Assembly (NCBI GenBank): GCA_019096195.1
Contig: JAGTXK010000198.1
Location: 1 to 25,325 of the forward strand
DNA: 25,325 nucleotides
Source: Boletus sp. NGJ
Lineage: Eukaryota > Basidiomycota > Agaricomycetes > Boletales > Boletaceae
Direction of reading: 5' to 3'
The notes under the pieces are model-generated. The model made no database searches, had not been told where the DNA came from, and worked only from the letters and a program-made list of their open reading frames with translations. Each line of letters starts with the position of its first letter. Position 1 is the stretch's first letter. Below, one piece after another: positions 1 through 10,592 of this stretch. A program made the translations under genes and the position numbers.

Positions 1-107
1 GGAGTTATTGGGGAATAATGTGTTTAGTGAAAAATGACCAAACATGCGGACAGTTTTTTAAGCCACTATATATGGGCCCTCTCTTCCAATCCAGCCTGGG
101 CCATTCT

Positions 108-270
108 TTACTACCTCCTGTTCACCATCTGTGTCGCTCATGTCAACCAGACGTGAGTGCGCATATACCATTTTGGACACTTACTATCTCAATTACCTTC
201 TATGTTACTACCTCCTGTTCACCATCTGTGTTGCTCGTTTCAACCAGATGTGAGTACACACATACCATTT
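108..270. repeat. Pair of direct repeats, ~65-bp unit, 97-bp spacing
   Basis: The unit starting TTACTACCTCCTGTTCACC occurs at 108-172 and again at 205-270. The second unit differs mainly by transitions, for example ACGTGAGTGCGCA against ATGTGAGTACACA. These are C-to-T and G-to-A changes at CpG, the same decay pattern seen further right in the window. Confidence 0.7.
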
Positions 271-493
271 TTTTGTGCAGTGTTCTGTGTTTTCTCGCTC
301 TTTGCTCATGCTTTCCATATTATCTGTGACATTTTGAAAGGACGATGACTGCTTTGTAGTAGCTTATCACATGCTTTTTAATGAATTTTGCTTCCTTTCT
401 GTGGTTCGAAATATGAAAAGCACAGTAGAAAGAATGATAAAAGCCAAGGAAGGATGATAAGCAGCATGAATGCTTAGATAAAAGCAGAGGGAT

Positions 494-541
494 CTGCTTT
501 CTGTGCTTTTCGAGTGGGTTCAGCAAAAGCACAGAAAGCAG
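494..541. repeat. Perfect 17-bp hairpin
   Basis: CTGCTTTCTGTGCTTTT (494-510) is followed after a 14-nt loop by its exact reverse complement AAAAGCACAGAAAGCAG (525-541). Shorter AAAAGCAC words lie nearby on both strands (about 370, 415 and 555). This could be a relic of a small foldback element or a structured transcript. Function is unknown. Confidence 0.7.
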
Positions 542-591
542 CGAAAAGTGTGTAAAAAGCACATGAAAAGAATCTTGTCATTTTACTGATG

Positions 592-1498
592 TGGGAAATG
601 TGTCTGGGAGCCCCAGGTGTCTGAGCTCAAGCATTTGGGCCGGCATGCGTGGGTTGTGGCAAAGAACTGTCATGGATACTGTGGTGGTATAGTGTGGTGG
701 TTTGACATGGTAGTTCCTGGACGTGAAAACCAAAGCCTTCGAGGTATGGACAGGACAACGACGAGACGGATGCCAATGTTAGGCTAAAAGATTACATCTT
801 GAAGGTGGTGTTGGGTTACTCGTCGCGGTACAATGTGCTGATGAAGTCAGTTTAGTGCTTCCCAGAGGGAGGGTGGGATAAGTACCCAGTGTGATAACCA
901 AAGGTGAAGAAGTAATATAGAAAAAAAAAACTGGGAATCCAGGATTTGCTGTAGATTCAGGATACTCAGTGCATAGTGCCTGGGTAAAAAAAAGTTCGAA
1001 TTCATGTGATCATGTATACATTCACTCTACGGACATTCGTTCCGTCAGAATATCTGATGGTAGGGGCACTCCCATCAGCCGTCATGTGTAAGTTTCTCAA
1101 TCACCCAAGTGAACTGGGGGAACACAGAATACAGTGCTTTCATCTGGCCTTGGATGAAAGTAGAATATATTAGACGATTTCATGCACTTGATCACATTGA
1201 CATGCATACCAGAATTGCTTCGAACACTTCAGGATATCACTTAAGAACAAGTTCTGGCAATCACATGGGTTTCATACAGATGTCTGAGATGTCTGCCCAT
1301 GGTGCGCCAGGGAACATGTCATTGAGCGTCTGAGAGTGTTGCTAGTGCCAACGAGGTAGCATGTGAGTGAGACTATTCGAGCATGCAAGAATGTGCCATA
1401 TTTTCTGCGTGGTATATTGTGAATTGGTCTAATGCAGATTATACACTCGTTGTGAACCAAGTCCCACACGCTAGACGTGACGGGCATTCGCAGACTGC
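592..1498 (+). repeat. Copy A: 5' flank of the WD40 segmental repeat (decayed)
   Basis: This segment aligns along its whole length with 19156-20136 (copy C) and continues after the transposon at 10414. Nearly all substitutions are C-to-T or G-to-A in this copy, mostly at positions that are CpG in copy C, for example CGAGCGTTTGGG against CAAGCATTTGGG and CACGCATACC against CATGCATACC. Copy A also lacks about 70 bp that copy C has after the A-run near 19500. The small open frames that are clean in copy C are shortened or lost here. Confidence 0.85.
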
Positions 1499-1506
1499 GT
1501 TTGGAA
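1499..1506. repeat. Left target-site duplication GTTTGGAA
   Basis: The 8 bases GTTTGGAA directly precede the transposon terminus CACCTGGG. The same 8 bases follow the right terminus at 10414-10421. The uninterrupted site GCGTTTGGAAAGGAAGG is preserved in copy C (20137-20144) and, with small changes beyond it, in copy B near 15956. Zisupton/KDZ elements are known for 8-bp duplications. Confidence 0.95.
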
Positions 1507-2267
1507 CACCTGGGATTCCCGAATTGGAAGCCTAATTAGCCAGTCCAAATAGATTTCATAATACATAATTAGGCTTTCTGCCTCACTTTTCCTAGCACCA
1601 GCCATAAATCCTGCCCCAAATACTGGCCAACTTTGCCATAGGAGAAGGAGACCTTTAGGGTAGGCATGGCTAGCACGTGAGCCGGACCTTTAGGGAAGTT
1701 GTTCCCACACGGCATAGCTAGTTGTGCCACACAATCCAATCAATAGCTTCCCACGCCCCTACCTTCCTTGTTGTCATCGTTGTCACCGTTGTCCCGCTGT
1801 CGTCTTCCCCCGACGTCTCCATCGTTCCTGTCGTTTCCACCATCATTCTCTCTGTCATCTCTGTGGTCCCTGCTGTTGTCCTCTTCCGTCCTCTCCCTCG
1901 TTCTCCCCCATCGTCTCTGTCATTCCTGCGGTCATCTCCTCGTCCTCCCTCTCGTTTTCGCTGTTGTTCTCTTGTTCTCCTCATTGTCCCTGTGGTCGCC
2001 CTCTCCTGTCCTCCCTCTCGTTTCCACCATTGTCCTCTCCTGTCCTCTCCCTCATTTCTGCTGTTGTTCTCTGGTCCTCTTTGTGTCCCTGCGGCCATCC
2101 TCACCTGTCCTCTCCCTCGTTTCTGCTGTTGTTCTCTTGTCCTCTTTGTGTCCCTGCTGTCATCCTTGCCCGTCCTCTCTGTTGTCCTCGTCACCTTACT
2201 CACTGCCCTTCTCGGTCTTTTCTCACCATTGTTGCATGGATCTCACCAACCGTATCATTCACTTTGC
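1507..2267. repeat. Left terminal inverted repeat of the KDZ element (~761 bp)
   Basis: It is the reverse complement of 9715-10413, from the outer CACCTGGG to the shared inner word CATTCACTTTGC. The outer ~230 bp are ordinary mixed sequence. From about 1760 to 2200 the top strand is strongly C/T-rich and made of degenerate repeats of a unit like TCCTCTCCCTCGTTTC with TGCTGTTGTTCTC. This arm is about 60 bp longer than the right arm because of extra repeat units around 2050-2150. The long open frames across it are by-products of the repeat. Confidence 0.9.
1760..2200. repeat. Subterminal C/T-rich minisatellite in the left TIR
   Basis: Degenerate units of roughly 35-60 bp combine TCCTCTCCCTCGTTTC and CTGTTGTTCTC motifs, almost without A on the top strand. 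The same array appears as its G/A-rich complement at about 9780-10150. Repeated subterminal motifs are typical binding arrays for DNA transposases, so this is a candidate transposase-binding region (inference). Confidence 0.7.
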
Positions 2268-2281
2268 AGCATTGGTTATCC

Positions 2282-5200
2282 ATGTCCCGCCATACACAAA
2301 GGTTTCCGGGATTGTCAAAATCAATTAAGGTCCATAGATTCAGAGGACATGCCCACCATACCATCACTCTGTGGGCAGGAAAACAGGCTGATCGTCTTCG
2401 CACCATCAGTGAGCAACGCGCTGCAGATCTTCAAGGTATGTTTTCCCTTACGAACTATATACTCCGTTCTATGTACTAATGTATTATGGTAGTGCTGCCT
2501 CCAGAGGACCAGGACAATGCAGACCAGATGTTTGAAGATTTGGGCATGGATATTCAATACGATGTGCACATCCCCAACACAAGCTTTGACTCTGAACCCA
2601 ATGATGGCAATGATAGTGATGCTGATGACGAGTTCTCCCAACTTACTGAGCAGGTGGCTGGATGGTTCGCTTTCATTCTCTCTTCTTTTCCTCTCTTCTG
2701 ACAAATGTTTCAGGTGTGCACCAGATAGCCGAGACCGTCGGGATCGCATCGAGACCCAAACCAATCAATGGAGTGTCCAGGTACCCTGCCTCATTGAGGC
2801 TTACATGCACTTCTGTTCACGTGATTCTGGTGACAGCTTCCCAACTGATGAACTTCGTAATGTACAAAATGCACCGGCAGTGCATCCTGCTGGCACCATT
2901 AGTGAAATTGAACTTGTCGATATCTTCAGTGAGTGCCACAGCCTCTGATTCAATAGACATTCTTTGACAAATGTATAGGCCAATGAAAGGCGACACTTCT
3001 GGCTCATCCACACCATCTCTTCCCCAACGAGAGTCTGATTTCTCATGGATATCTGGGCTGTTCACCTATCTTCCCCACTCTCACTGTTTCTATTCGCACC
3101 CTTGCAGTTTTTCGCCAATCACATCGTTCCTGCCTGTGTTTCAGCATTCAGGCACAATGCAAAACTCTCTGTCATCTTCATAATGTACGTTAGGATGAAT
3201 ATGCCATAACTGAATTTATATTGATGCGTGACAGGTGCCATACCATCCCTATCTCTGCTTCCAGCTCTCCGTCGCCTATGACATATACCTGGAGATTGTC
3301 CATCAAGTTGAGGACCGCATTCGTAAGGCCCTCAACCATGATTCTCAAGAGTGGAGACTTCAAAATGAGTGTCCAGCATGCTTTTACCGACTCGAAGATG
3401 AGCCAAAAATGACATTTGACTGGCTCATTTCAATTGATGGCAACAATAGTTTGAAGCGATGGGACAGCACTGTGTATGGCACAATTCCTTGGGAAGATTC
3501 TCGAGTGGTGAGATCAAGCTATTGGTTAAGTAACGCAGATGTCAATCAATTTCAATATGAGGTCAAGGTGAAAAATGTTTGTTGATTTACAACAATACAT
3601 GTGCTGTCTGCTGACATAACATTTAGACTGTGCCACCTGATGCCATTGCTACCAGCCTGCGCAATGATGATGATTGGGAGGAGGTAGCAATGCCTGAGCA
3701 TCCCAATGTCTTCAACTGTGTTGATCAGTGGTGCAATGCCAAAGCTGACATGCAGAAGAAGACTATGTCAGTTTTCAAGGAATCTGGAATATTCATCGCA
3801 ACATGCCGGCATCGTTTTATTCTCTTGGCCTGTGATATGATTAAGAGTGATGAGCAGTAAGTATGAATCTATTCACAGGAGTTTGCCAATCTAATATTAA
3901 AGTAGGGTGAAATATCCCTTGACAATAATCAATCATCTTCTTTCAGTGTACAGTAAGAATGGTGGCTGTGCTTACGACATTGGTTGCGCGTTCGCAAAAA
4001 CTGCCAATAGCAGTACCATCAGATCAAAGATACATGAACTTCGCTTGCGATTCATGACTGGTGCCTTTCATGGACATGCGCACAACTGCATTTGTCAATT
4101 GGACTGGCATCCTATGTACATTGAAGGAACAGGAAATACAGAGGGGGAAGGCTGTGAGCATGTGTTCTCGGCATCCAACGAACTAGCCCAAGGCACACGA
4201 CATGCGACCTGGTTCCACCACCACCAAGCAATCAAGCAACATTTCGCCTTCTAGAACGAAGACAAATACGAAGCGCTCAGTATGGCCTTTTCCCACTTAT
4301 CTCAACTCATCTAATCTTTGCCTAGCACGTTTCATTCATAATCATTACCGAGAAGCAACACAATCCATTCGCACGCTAAGCACAGAACTTTCCATCCTTA
4401 AGGCTTTGCTTCATCTCACTGACTATGATTTTCCATGTTTTTTGGCTGAAGAATGCCTTTATCTTATCTCCCTGAAAGAACCTCTGCTGCAAGAACAGAC
4501 CCGCATTCACTATGCACAAGTACTTGACGAACTTGAAGAGCGAAGGTATGTATCTATTTGTTTATTCTTGTCATATTATGTATGACTGTCATTATTACGG
4601 TTAGAGTGGAATGGAACATGGCACACGAAGCAGCTAACACAGCCCTGACAGTCGTTATTGAGGGTGATCACCACACCATCACTGCTGTAATCCACCAGGC
4701 TCATGTTCATGTGGACCTTGCCTATGTGAAATTGCAAAATGCCGAAATACTTGCTGCACATCTCCAGGTGCAGCTTGGTCTCGAGTTGCCATGGGAGATC
4801 GGTGGTGCAGAATACAATTGCTATAAGGGTGAGGTGAAGCTTCGCAAGTACCATGAGGCATTGGGAGAGCTGGAGCGCTTGGTAGTCATGCGCCTTTTTG
4901 AGTTGGAGAAGGTGACGATGTCTGATACTGGTATGTCATTTTACCTGATTGTTCTGACAATACAAATATTTCATTACAGGCTACAAGCTGTGCCAGCAAA
5001 TTAGCAAGGCTCTTCATCAGAAATCGGATGTGATTCAAAAGGCAATCACACAGTACAACACTCAAGCTGCGGCTCTCACACCCCCCCGTCCCTCTGTTTC
5101 ATGGAAGGACATCACCAAATATACATTTCTAGGGGAATTTAATCTACTTTGACTTGCACAGGACGACATCCGAGAATGGGAGTGGGCCAGACCCACCGTA

Positions 5201-5767
5201 CGTGAAGCCACAGCTAAGTTCTTTAAACTTTGTCATGCACAAGAAGAAATTACTCGACTTCATACTGAGGTCTACCACTTGCAAACAGCCATACGTGATG
5301 AAGAAGATGAAATAGTGGCATATATTGTGAGGCTTCGTGAGTCTCAGCCACTCCTTGCCGGTGAACTTGAGCGCCTACACCAACTCCGTGCTATGATGAA
5401 CATGCTTCATCTTGATCGATTATGCTGCATCAAGAAGAAATATGGGTCAATAGGACATAATCAATTGGGGATCCACTTGAAAGAAACTCATTCGCCTGAT
5501 GAACAAATGGCCATAACTGATGTGAGCAGCAGGACCTCAACCCCTACTTCTACCATCCCTCAAAGTGAATCCAGTCATGGTGAGTTCTCCATTTCTGTCT
5601 ATTACTGTTTACGCTGATCAATTTGTTTTGCAGAATTATCATCAGTCTTCAATGACATGTATGGACTTTACATCAATGATCCCAGAGACGATGACCTTGT
5701 GGACCGCAAGGATGATGAAGCGGAAATCCATTCCATGGTAGATTTTTTAAATGATATCACTGATTGA
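2282..5767 (+). pseudogene. KDZ transposase with CxC1-like cysteine cluster (interrupted)
   Basis: Proposed exons are 2282-2435, 2493-2653, 2714-2928, 2979-3184, 3235-3567, 3627-3856, 3906-4279, 4326-4545, 4605-4930, 4980-5579 and 5634-5767, about 984 codons, which is normal for KDZ transposases. The start ATG is 15 nt inside the TIR edge. The N-terminal part holds a basic segment, an acidic linker and a CxC1-like cysteine cluster ending CPACFYRLEDEP. The catalytic core follows: SIDGNNSLKRW (Asp, codon 3436-3438), CAYDIGCAF (Asp, 3976-3978) and EGEGCEHVFSASN (Glu, 4156-4158), with FHGHAHNCICQLDW between the last two. The C-terminal third is helical, with likely coiled coil. In-frame stops lie at 2984-2986 (TGA), 4252-4254 (TAG) and 5150-5152 (TGA). 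The exon 2/3 junction is off by one base in my model, so that boundary is uncertain or frameshifted. Expected role: cut-and-paste transposition at the element's TIRs in the nucleus. Confidence 0.9.
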
Positions 5768-6148
5768 CGATGTGCATACATGTAATACTGTTATACTCAA
5801 TAATCTATGACTATTTTTTCTGGCATGATTGGACTGATCTGAGAGTAGTGGTGTGAATGTATATCTTGGTTGGGATTTTTGAATGGTGTGGCAATAACGC
5901 ACGGGTCATGTGTGAGTGACTCAATCAACACTACTTACCATCAACTACCTCACACCAATGTGTCTCAGCAATCATCATCATTGCAAAATGTTTGTGTTCC
6001 TAGGAATGCTCAATATCAAGACTCCCGAGCCATGCTTGAAGGGATATCCATACTAGTATGTGCATTCGGTGAGTCCTATGCATCTTTCTGATGTGGCTAC
6101 GGTGTTAATAAAACCCTTAGTGACATATGTAAGTTACTTAGACTGCTC
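5768..6148. other. Spacer between the two transposon genes
   Basis: This is about 380 bp, AT-richer than the exons. It contains a coding-like stretch around 5870-6090, rich in Ser, Gln and Asn and ending near GTGAGT, that could be a 5' exon of the downstream gene. No splice chain joining it to the ATG at 6149 is convincing. It should also hold the terminator of the transposase gene and the promoter of the second gene, but neither is recognisable by eye. Confidence 0.4.
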
Positions 6149-9100
6149 ATGCAACAGAGTACCACATCCTTCCATGCCATGACCACTCCCTCTCAAAGCA
6201 ATGCATCCACAGATGGTAAAACCACGCTCAAAAACCAAACCCTATTCACACTGGCAGCGATCAATGCCATGTACTTGTCGTCGTTTGCTCAAGGGTTTAC
6301 CAGTAGGCAGCATCAGGCAGCAATCCAAGCACTCCTTCAACATTGTGCAAGTGAAGATGGTATGCATTCTCATGTGAAAACAGGAGACAGGCTTCATCCA
6401 GAATACATAATGTTCAATCCTGCCGAGGAATCTGATCCCAAAGGTCATTGTAGCAGGACGGAGTTAGCCGAGGCCTCACTCACAGATGTTTTTGATGCGG
6501 TAATGTTCATGTTTACTAGCCTACACACTTCACTACTTAAATTCCCTGCTAGATAACTATGCAGGACCATTTGGATGGAGGAATGTCCCTTCTCATCAGG
6601 TGCCCAGGCTTTGACGCACCAGCCGATATAACCCCGGAGAAAATTACTGTTGACCTCTATGTCACCCCGCACGAGCTCATTCAAGACGAGCATGTTGACA
6701 GTGACACAGCCATGTTGGTTCAGGCTTTCTGCCAAGAATTCATGATCCCTTACCTGCAGCGCTTTTCCGAGCATTGTAAAATTGAGTTGATCACTGCTCC
6801 AAAGCCACATAGTAAGTCTGCATGAGCTCATTCACACTTGCGTCACTAACATTTATACAGAACTCACAGCTTCTATCAGTCTCAATGGGCCAAGTCACCT
6901 CCCTCGATATTCAAGTCCACTCATCGCGCGCATTCAGTGCATAGTGCTCAGTACCAATGCAAAGCCCACATCAAATGATACCCAACATATTTCGCCCTCT
7001 GCTGCCATCTGCGAATCTACGGTGATCACGGCTAACAATGTGTGACCACCCAACACACCTACCACCCTTCGTCAACGGCAACGTCGCCCTGTGGATGCTT
7101 TTGAACCTGTACCTGTGGAAACCTTGGCGGTGGAGCCAGTTCATCTTGTCATCCCTCCTGATCAGACTGCATTGCCCAGTCGCCCTCTCATAAGCCTTGG
7201 ACCGAACACTGATGCTGTACTCGATCACTTCAATCTTGGGGATGCAATACTCCCTCGCTTGCATATGCTTATCCAAACTGTGTGCAGCAGCTGTTGGGAG
7301 GCAGTCCTCAGATCTACACCATCAAACCTGATATATGAGGAAGCATTCAATTTGTCAGCAGCACTCATTGCAGACCTTACGCACACCCCTGGGTTTTCCA
7401 TAATGACAGTATGTCCATCCGTCTACATTCCTCTTACCCGAACAGGGACAAACCTGATTCATATTGTAGAAATCCAAGATCTCCATCTTCAATATGATGC
7501 TCAGGGTACTCGGTGCCATAGTCTTGGTTTGTTTGATTTGCATTCTAGTCTTTTTTTTTTTTCTGTAAATTTTCCATCCAGCCCTGGAGCCCCCTTTTCC
7601 CCTATGCTCACATATTGAACTGAATCTGTCTAGCGTCATTTGAATATACTGCTCTTGCCGTGTCTTTCGCCTGTTAAAAATCGCAGTGTGTGCAGGAACA
7701 CTTTGGTCATCCTCGCCCTCTCATAGTATTACCTGCCTCTCTCATTGACAGGAATGGCTCCCGCCGAGTCCAGCCTTTATGCCCTCCATGCAATCAACAC
7801 CCGAGAGTTCATCTCATGGCCGAGGCTTGTGCAACACTGAGAATAGACCAGCACCAGAAGGCCACCCACTTCCAGCACAACTTGCAGGAGACTTGGAAGG
7901 TGTTGGACAATGCCACCATGAATCTTGCATTGAAACACCACAAGAGTGTCTGCCGTGTGCAAAATGAACTCCATTTCGCTCATATGAAGTTTTGCTCACG
8001 ACAGACCAAAATTAATGCGTGGAATGCATTTTGCTGGAAGAAATGACGCAGCGTTCACTTGGTCGGTAGCACAGATGAAAATGGTATATTTTTTTTGCCG
8101 CAAAGCAACTATACTTAACAACAGTAACTTCAGCAGGCAAGACTACATTGCCTGACCTTGTAAAGGTGAATCGTGCCAAGTATCACAACCTCAGTGCCTC
8201 CAACAAGGAAAATATTGTCAAGAAATTTTCTGAATTCAGGATAATGAAAGCAGTTGGTGTTTGCACCTCAACCCGATCGAAAATCAATGATGTTACCCAG
8301 ACATTGAAGGCGGTGGAGTCAGAGGTGAGCACAGCACTATTTATTTATTGCAAAAATAACAATACATATTTCTAGCTTGATAATCTCCAGGCGTGTACAG
8401 GCGTGCAGACCCTACTCTATGCGACGCGAGGAACTACAGACCTTCCACTTCGTAGTGTCGCCTTTTCAACTCTTGGTGTCAAAGATTTCATGGGCTCAGT
8501 CATGGGCTTAGATACACAGGACTTCGTTGGGAAGATGGAGGGATTTGCCATACAGGGAATCAAAGGTTTGTTTCTGCCTATCATCTATATGCAGTATCAC
8601 AGTGTCATAAAACATTACAGGAGCAGCCGAGAACCACCAACAACGTGTGTCGAACATACACACTTTGATTTGTACAATCATAAACAAACAACTACGTAAG
8701 CATGGTTATAATTCAGGGACTACTAATTAGCTAACTTGCTGTAGAGGAGATTACACGAGACCCAAATGCCAAAATGCAGTGGGCATACTACTTTTGGAAC
8801 ATTGTTTCTTGTTACAAGGTTGCCATTGAAGGCTGGCCTGACTCAATTCCATTTGCAAACCTAAGTTCTATCTCTAGCTCATTGACTCAGCTTGAGATCT
8901 TGTTGCGAAAGTGGGAGATGGGAACTACACACTGGAAAGAATTGTCAGACTTGGAGTTTGGGCAACTTAGGCAAGCAAGGAATGAGGGGCTGGAACGTGG
9001 GGAGATCAGTGAAGCAATTCGTCGTACCTGCTCTGATAAAGGAAAGAAGCGCACTCAGGTTGTAAATGACTCCAAAGCTCAAAGTCGCAAGAAGCACAAA

Positions 9101-9540
9101 AGTGCCGAGATGGTCAGTGAAGAAGACGAGGAGGAAAACCAAGATTCCGGTAGGTGTCCCTGAATATCTTCTCAACATTGTGGCCCATCCTAAACATCGC
9201 TTGTGCAGCAGTTGCTACTACTACGCACGACAACAATGCCAAAATGGATGATGCCAGCACAGCTATTACCACAGAAGGTTCACCCGAGGGTGATATAGCT
9301 GCCACTGCCCCCGCACAAGGTTCACCCGAGGCTGACACAGCTACCACCACACAAGCTTCGTCCGACGTTAGTGTGGACAAGACTAATATAGCCACTGCCA
9401 CACAAGGATTACCTGAGATTGACACAGCTGCTGCCACACAGAGTCTGCCAGATGTTAGGGCTGATAGCCCCAACGATGACTTGATGGATTTGGCAAATGA
9501 GTTGCTTACATTTGACAGTTCCACTGTGTCCCTCTTCTAA
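6149..9540 (+). pseudogene. Second KDZ-element gene: conserved basidiomycete protein of unknown function (interrupted)
   Basis: Ten exons join in one continuous frame of 929 codons: 6149-6499, 6553-6811, 6861-7408, 7470-7520, 7696-8083, 8137-8324, 8376-8565, 8621-8695, 8745-9149 and 9209-9540. Exons 4 and 5 are the least certain. The middle holds a strongly conserved-looking block: KINAWNAFCWKK, SKINDVTQTLKAVE, LLYATRGTTDLPL, FMGSVMGLDTQDFVGKMEGF and IEGWPDSIPFANLSS. I recall similar blocks in many basidiomycete hypothetical proteins, often near KDZ transposases, but cannot name a function. After a basic segment (KGKKRTQ, SRKKHKS), a possible nuclear localisation signal, comes a Thr/Ala-rich repetitive tail built on DTATTTQ- and GSPE-like units. 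In-frame TGA stops lie at 7043-7045 and 8044-8046 with coding-like sequence continuing beyond each. It could be an accessory transposition factor or cargo. No TET/JBP or DDE motif is seen. Confidence 0.78.
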
Positions 9541-9714
9541 GTACAATATGAGTTATATAGATAGAGTGACACACTTCAATAGATCTGCAAACTGTTCAGC
9601 GCAAATAGTATCTGAAAATGGAATGAAACACACATGACAAAAGTGTGCTAATTGACCCAACACCCGGGTATGGTGACGAGGTTGATGTTCCAGACAAAGA
9701 GCATAGCATTGAGG

Positions 9715-10413
9715 GCAAAGTGAATGATATGGTTTAGTGAGATCCGCACAACAATGGTGAGGAAAGACCAAGAAGGGCAGTGAGTAAGGTGACGAGGACA
9801 ACAGAGAGGACAGGTGAGGACGACCGCAGGAACATGAAGAGGACCAGAGAACAACAGCGGAAACGAGGGAGAGGACAGGAGAGGACAACAGTGGAAACAA
9901 GAGGGAGGACAGGAGAGGGCGACCGCAGGGACAATGAAGAGAACAAGAGAACAACAGCGAAAACGAGAGGGAGGACGAGGAGATAACCGCAGAAATGATA
10001 GAGACGACAGGGGAGAACGAGGGAGAGGATGGAAGAGGACAACGGCAGGGACCACAGAGATGACAGAGAGAATGATGGTGGAAATGACAGGAACGATGGA
10101 GACGTCGGGGGAAGACGACAGCGGGACAACGGTGACAATGATGACAACAAGGAAGGTAGGGGCGTGGGAAGCTATTGATTGGATTGTGTGGCACAACTAG
10201 CTATGCCGTGTGGGAACAACTTCCCTAAAGGTCCGGCTCACGTGCTAGCCATGCCTACCCTAAAGGTCTCCTTCTCCTATGGCAAAGTTGGCCAGTATTT
10301 GGGGCAGGATTTATGGCTGGTGCTGGGAAAAGTGAGGCAGAAAGCCTAATTATGTATTACGAAATCTATTTGGACTGTGGCTAATTAGGCTTCCAATTCG
10401 GGAATCCCAGGTG
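9715..10413. repeat. Right terminal inverted repeat of the KDZ element (~699 bp)
   Basis: It is the reverse complement of 1507-2267, ending ...CGGGAATCCCAGGTG at 10413. The G/A-rich array (about 9780-10150) is the complement of the left C/T-rich array, with fewer repeat units. Scattered differences from the left arm are mostly transitions. The 174 bp between the second gene's stop and this arm (9541-9714) show no further gene. Confidence 0.9.
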
Positions 10414-10421
10414 GTTTGGAA
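10414..10421. repeat. Right target-site duplication GTTTGGAA
   Basis: It is identical to the left duplication at 1499-1506. Sequence from here on continues the copy C alignment (GTTTGGAAAGGAAGGTTTCACTG in copy C from 20137), proving that the flanking repeat was continuous before insertion. Confidence 0.95.
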
Positions 10422-10592
10422 AGGAAGGTTTCACTGCTTGCCTGCATCGGGATCCGAGTAAGAATAAGCGCCAAGGACACGAGGCAGGCAGACCATATTG
10501 AGAATAAGGAAACTGGTTATACAGCAACTTTGTGCAGCACGAGTAAACCGAAATACCTCGTTCCTTCACTCTTCAGTGTACCAATACTGAGG

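Larger units (their letters stand above)
1..591. other. Left edge, no gene recognised
   Basis: No open frame here resembles a known family and none has convincing splice structure. The stretch holds a degenerate pair of direct repeats (about 108-270), several copies of an AAAAGCACA-like word on both strands between 370 and 570, and a hairpin at 494-541. Homology to the copy C flank begins at 592, so this segment lies outside the segmental repeat. Confidence 0.5.
1507..10413 (+). mobile_element. KDZ-superfamily DNA transposon, 8907 bp, complete ends
   Basis: The element is bounded by long terminal inverted repeats starting 5'-CACCTGGGATTCCCG, by an 8-bp target duplication, and by empty sites in copies B and C. 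Inside are a KDZ transposase gene (2282-5767) and a second conserved multi-exon gene (6149-9540), both on the + strand. The transposase family call rests on the CxC1-like Cys cluster and the D...D...E motifs. Both genes contain in-frame stops, so this copy is probably non-autonomous now, although its ends are well preserved and mobilisation in trans is possible. The element sits about 170 bp upstream of the copy A WD40 start codon. No TET/JBP dioxygenase gene, a cargo described for some fungal KDZ elements, is visible. Confidence 0.93.

Noticed and set aside
1109-1333. 74-codon frame, conserved as 19747-20004 in copy C
   Set aside because: Conserved only because the DNA is a recent duplicate. 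Differences include neutral-looking CpG changes, and other frames are equally open.
1722-2492. Long overlapping open frames rich in Ser/Pro/Leu/Val in the left TIR (and their Arg/Thr/Glu-rich complements, also at 9553-10200)
   Set aside because: All frames of the same C/T-rich repeat are open, composition follows the repeat, and the array is present in both TIRs. Only the last part from 2282 belongs to the transposase.
6149-9540. Possible TET/JBP dioxygenase as cargo of the KDZ element
   Set aside because: I looked for the expected His-x-Asp ... His iron-binding pattern and similar context and saw nothing convincing. The conserved core is of another, unknown type.
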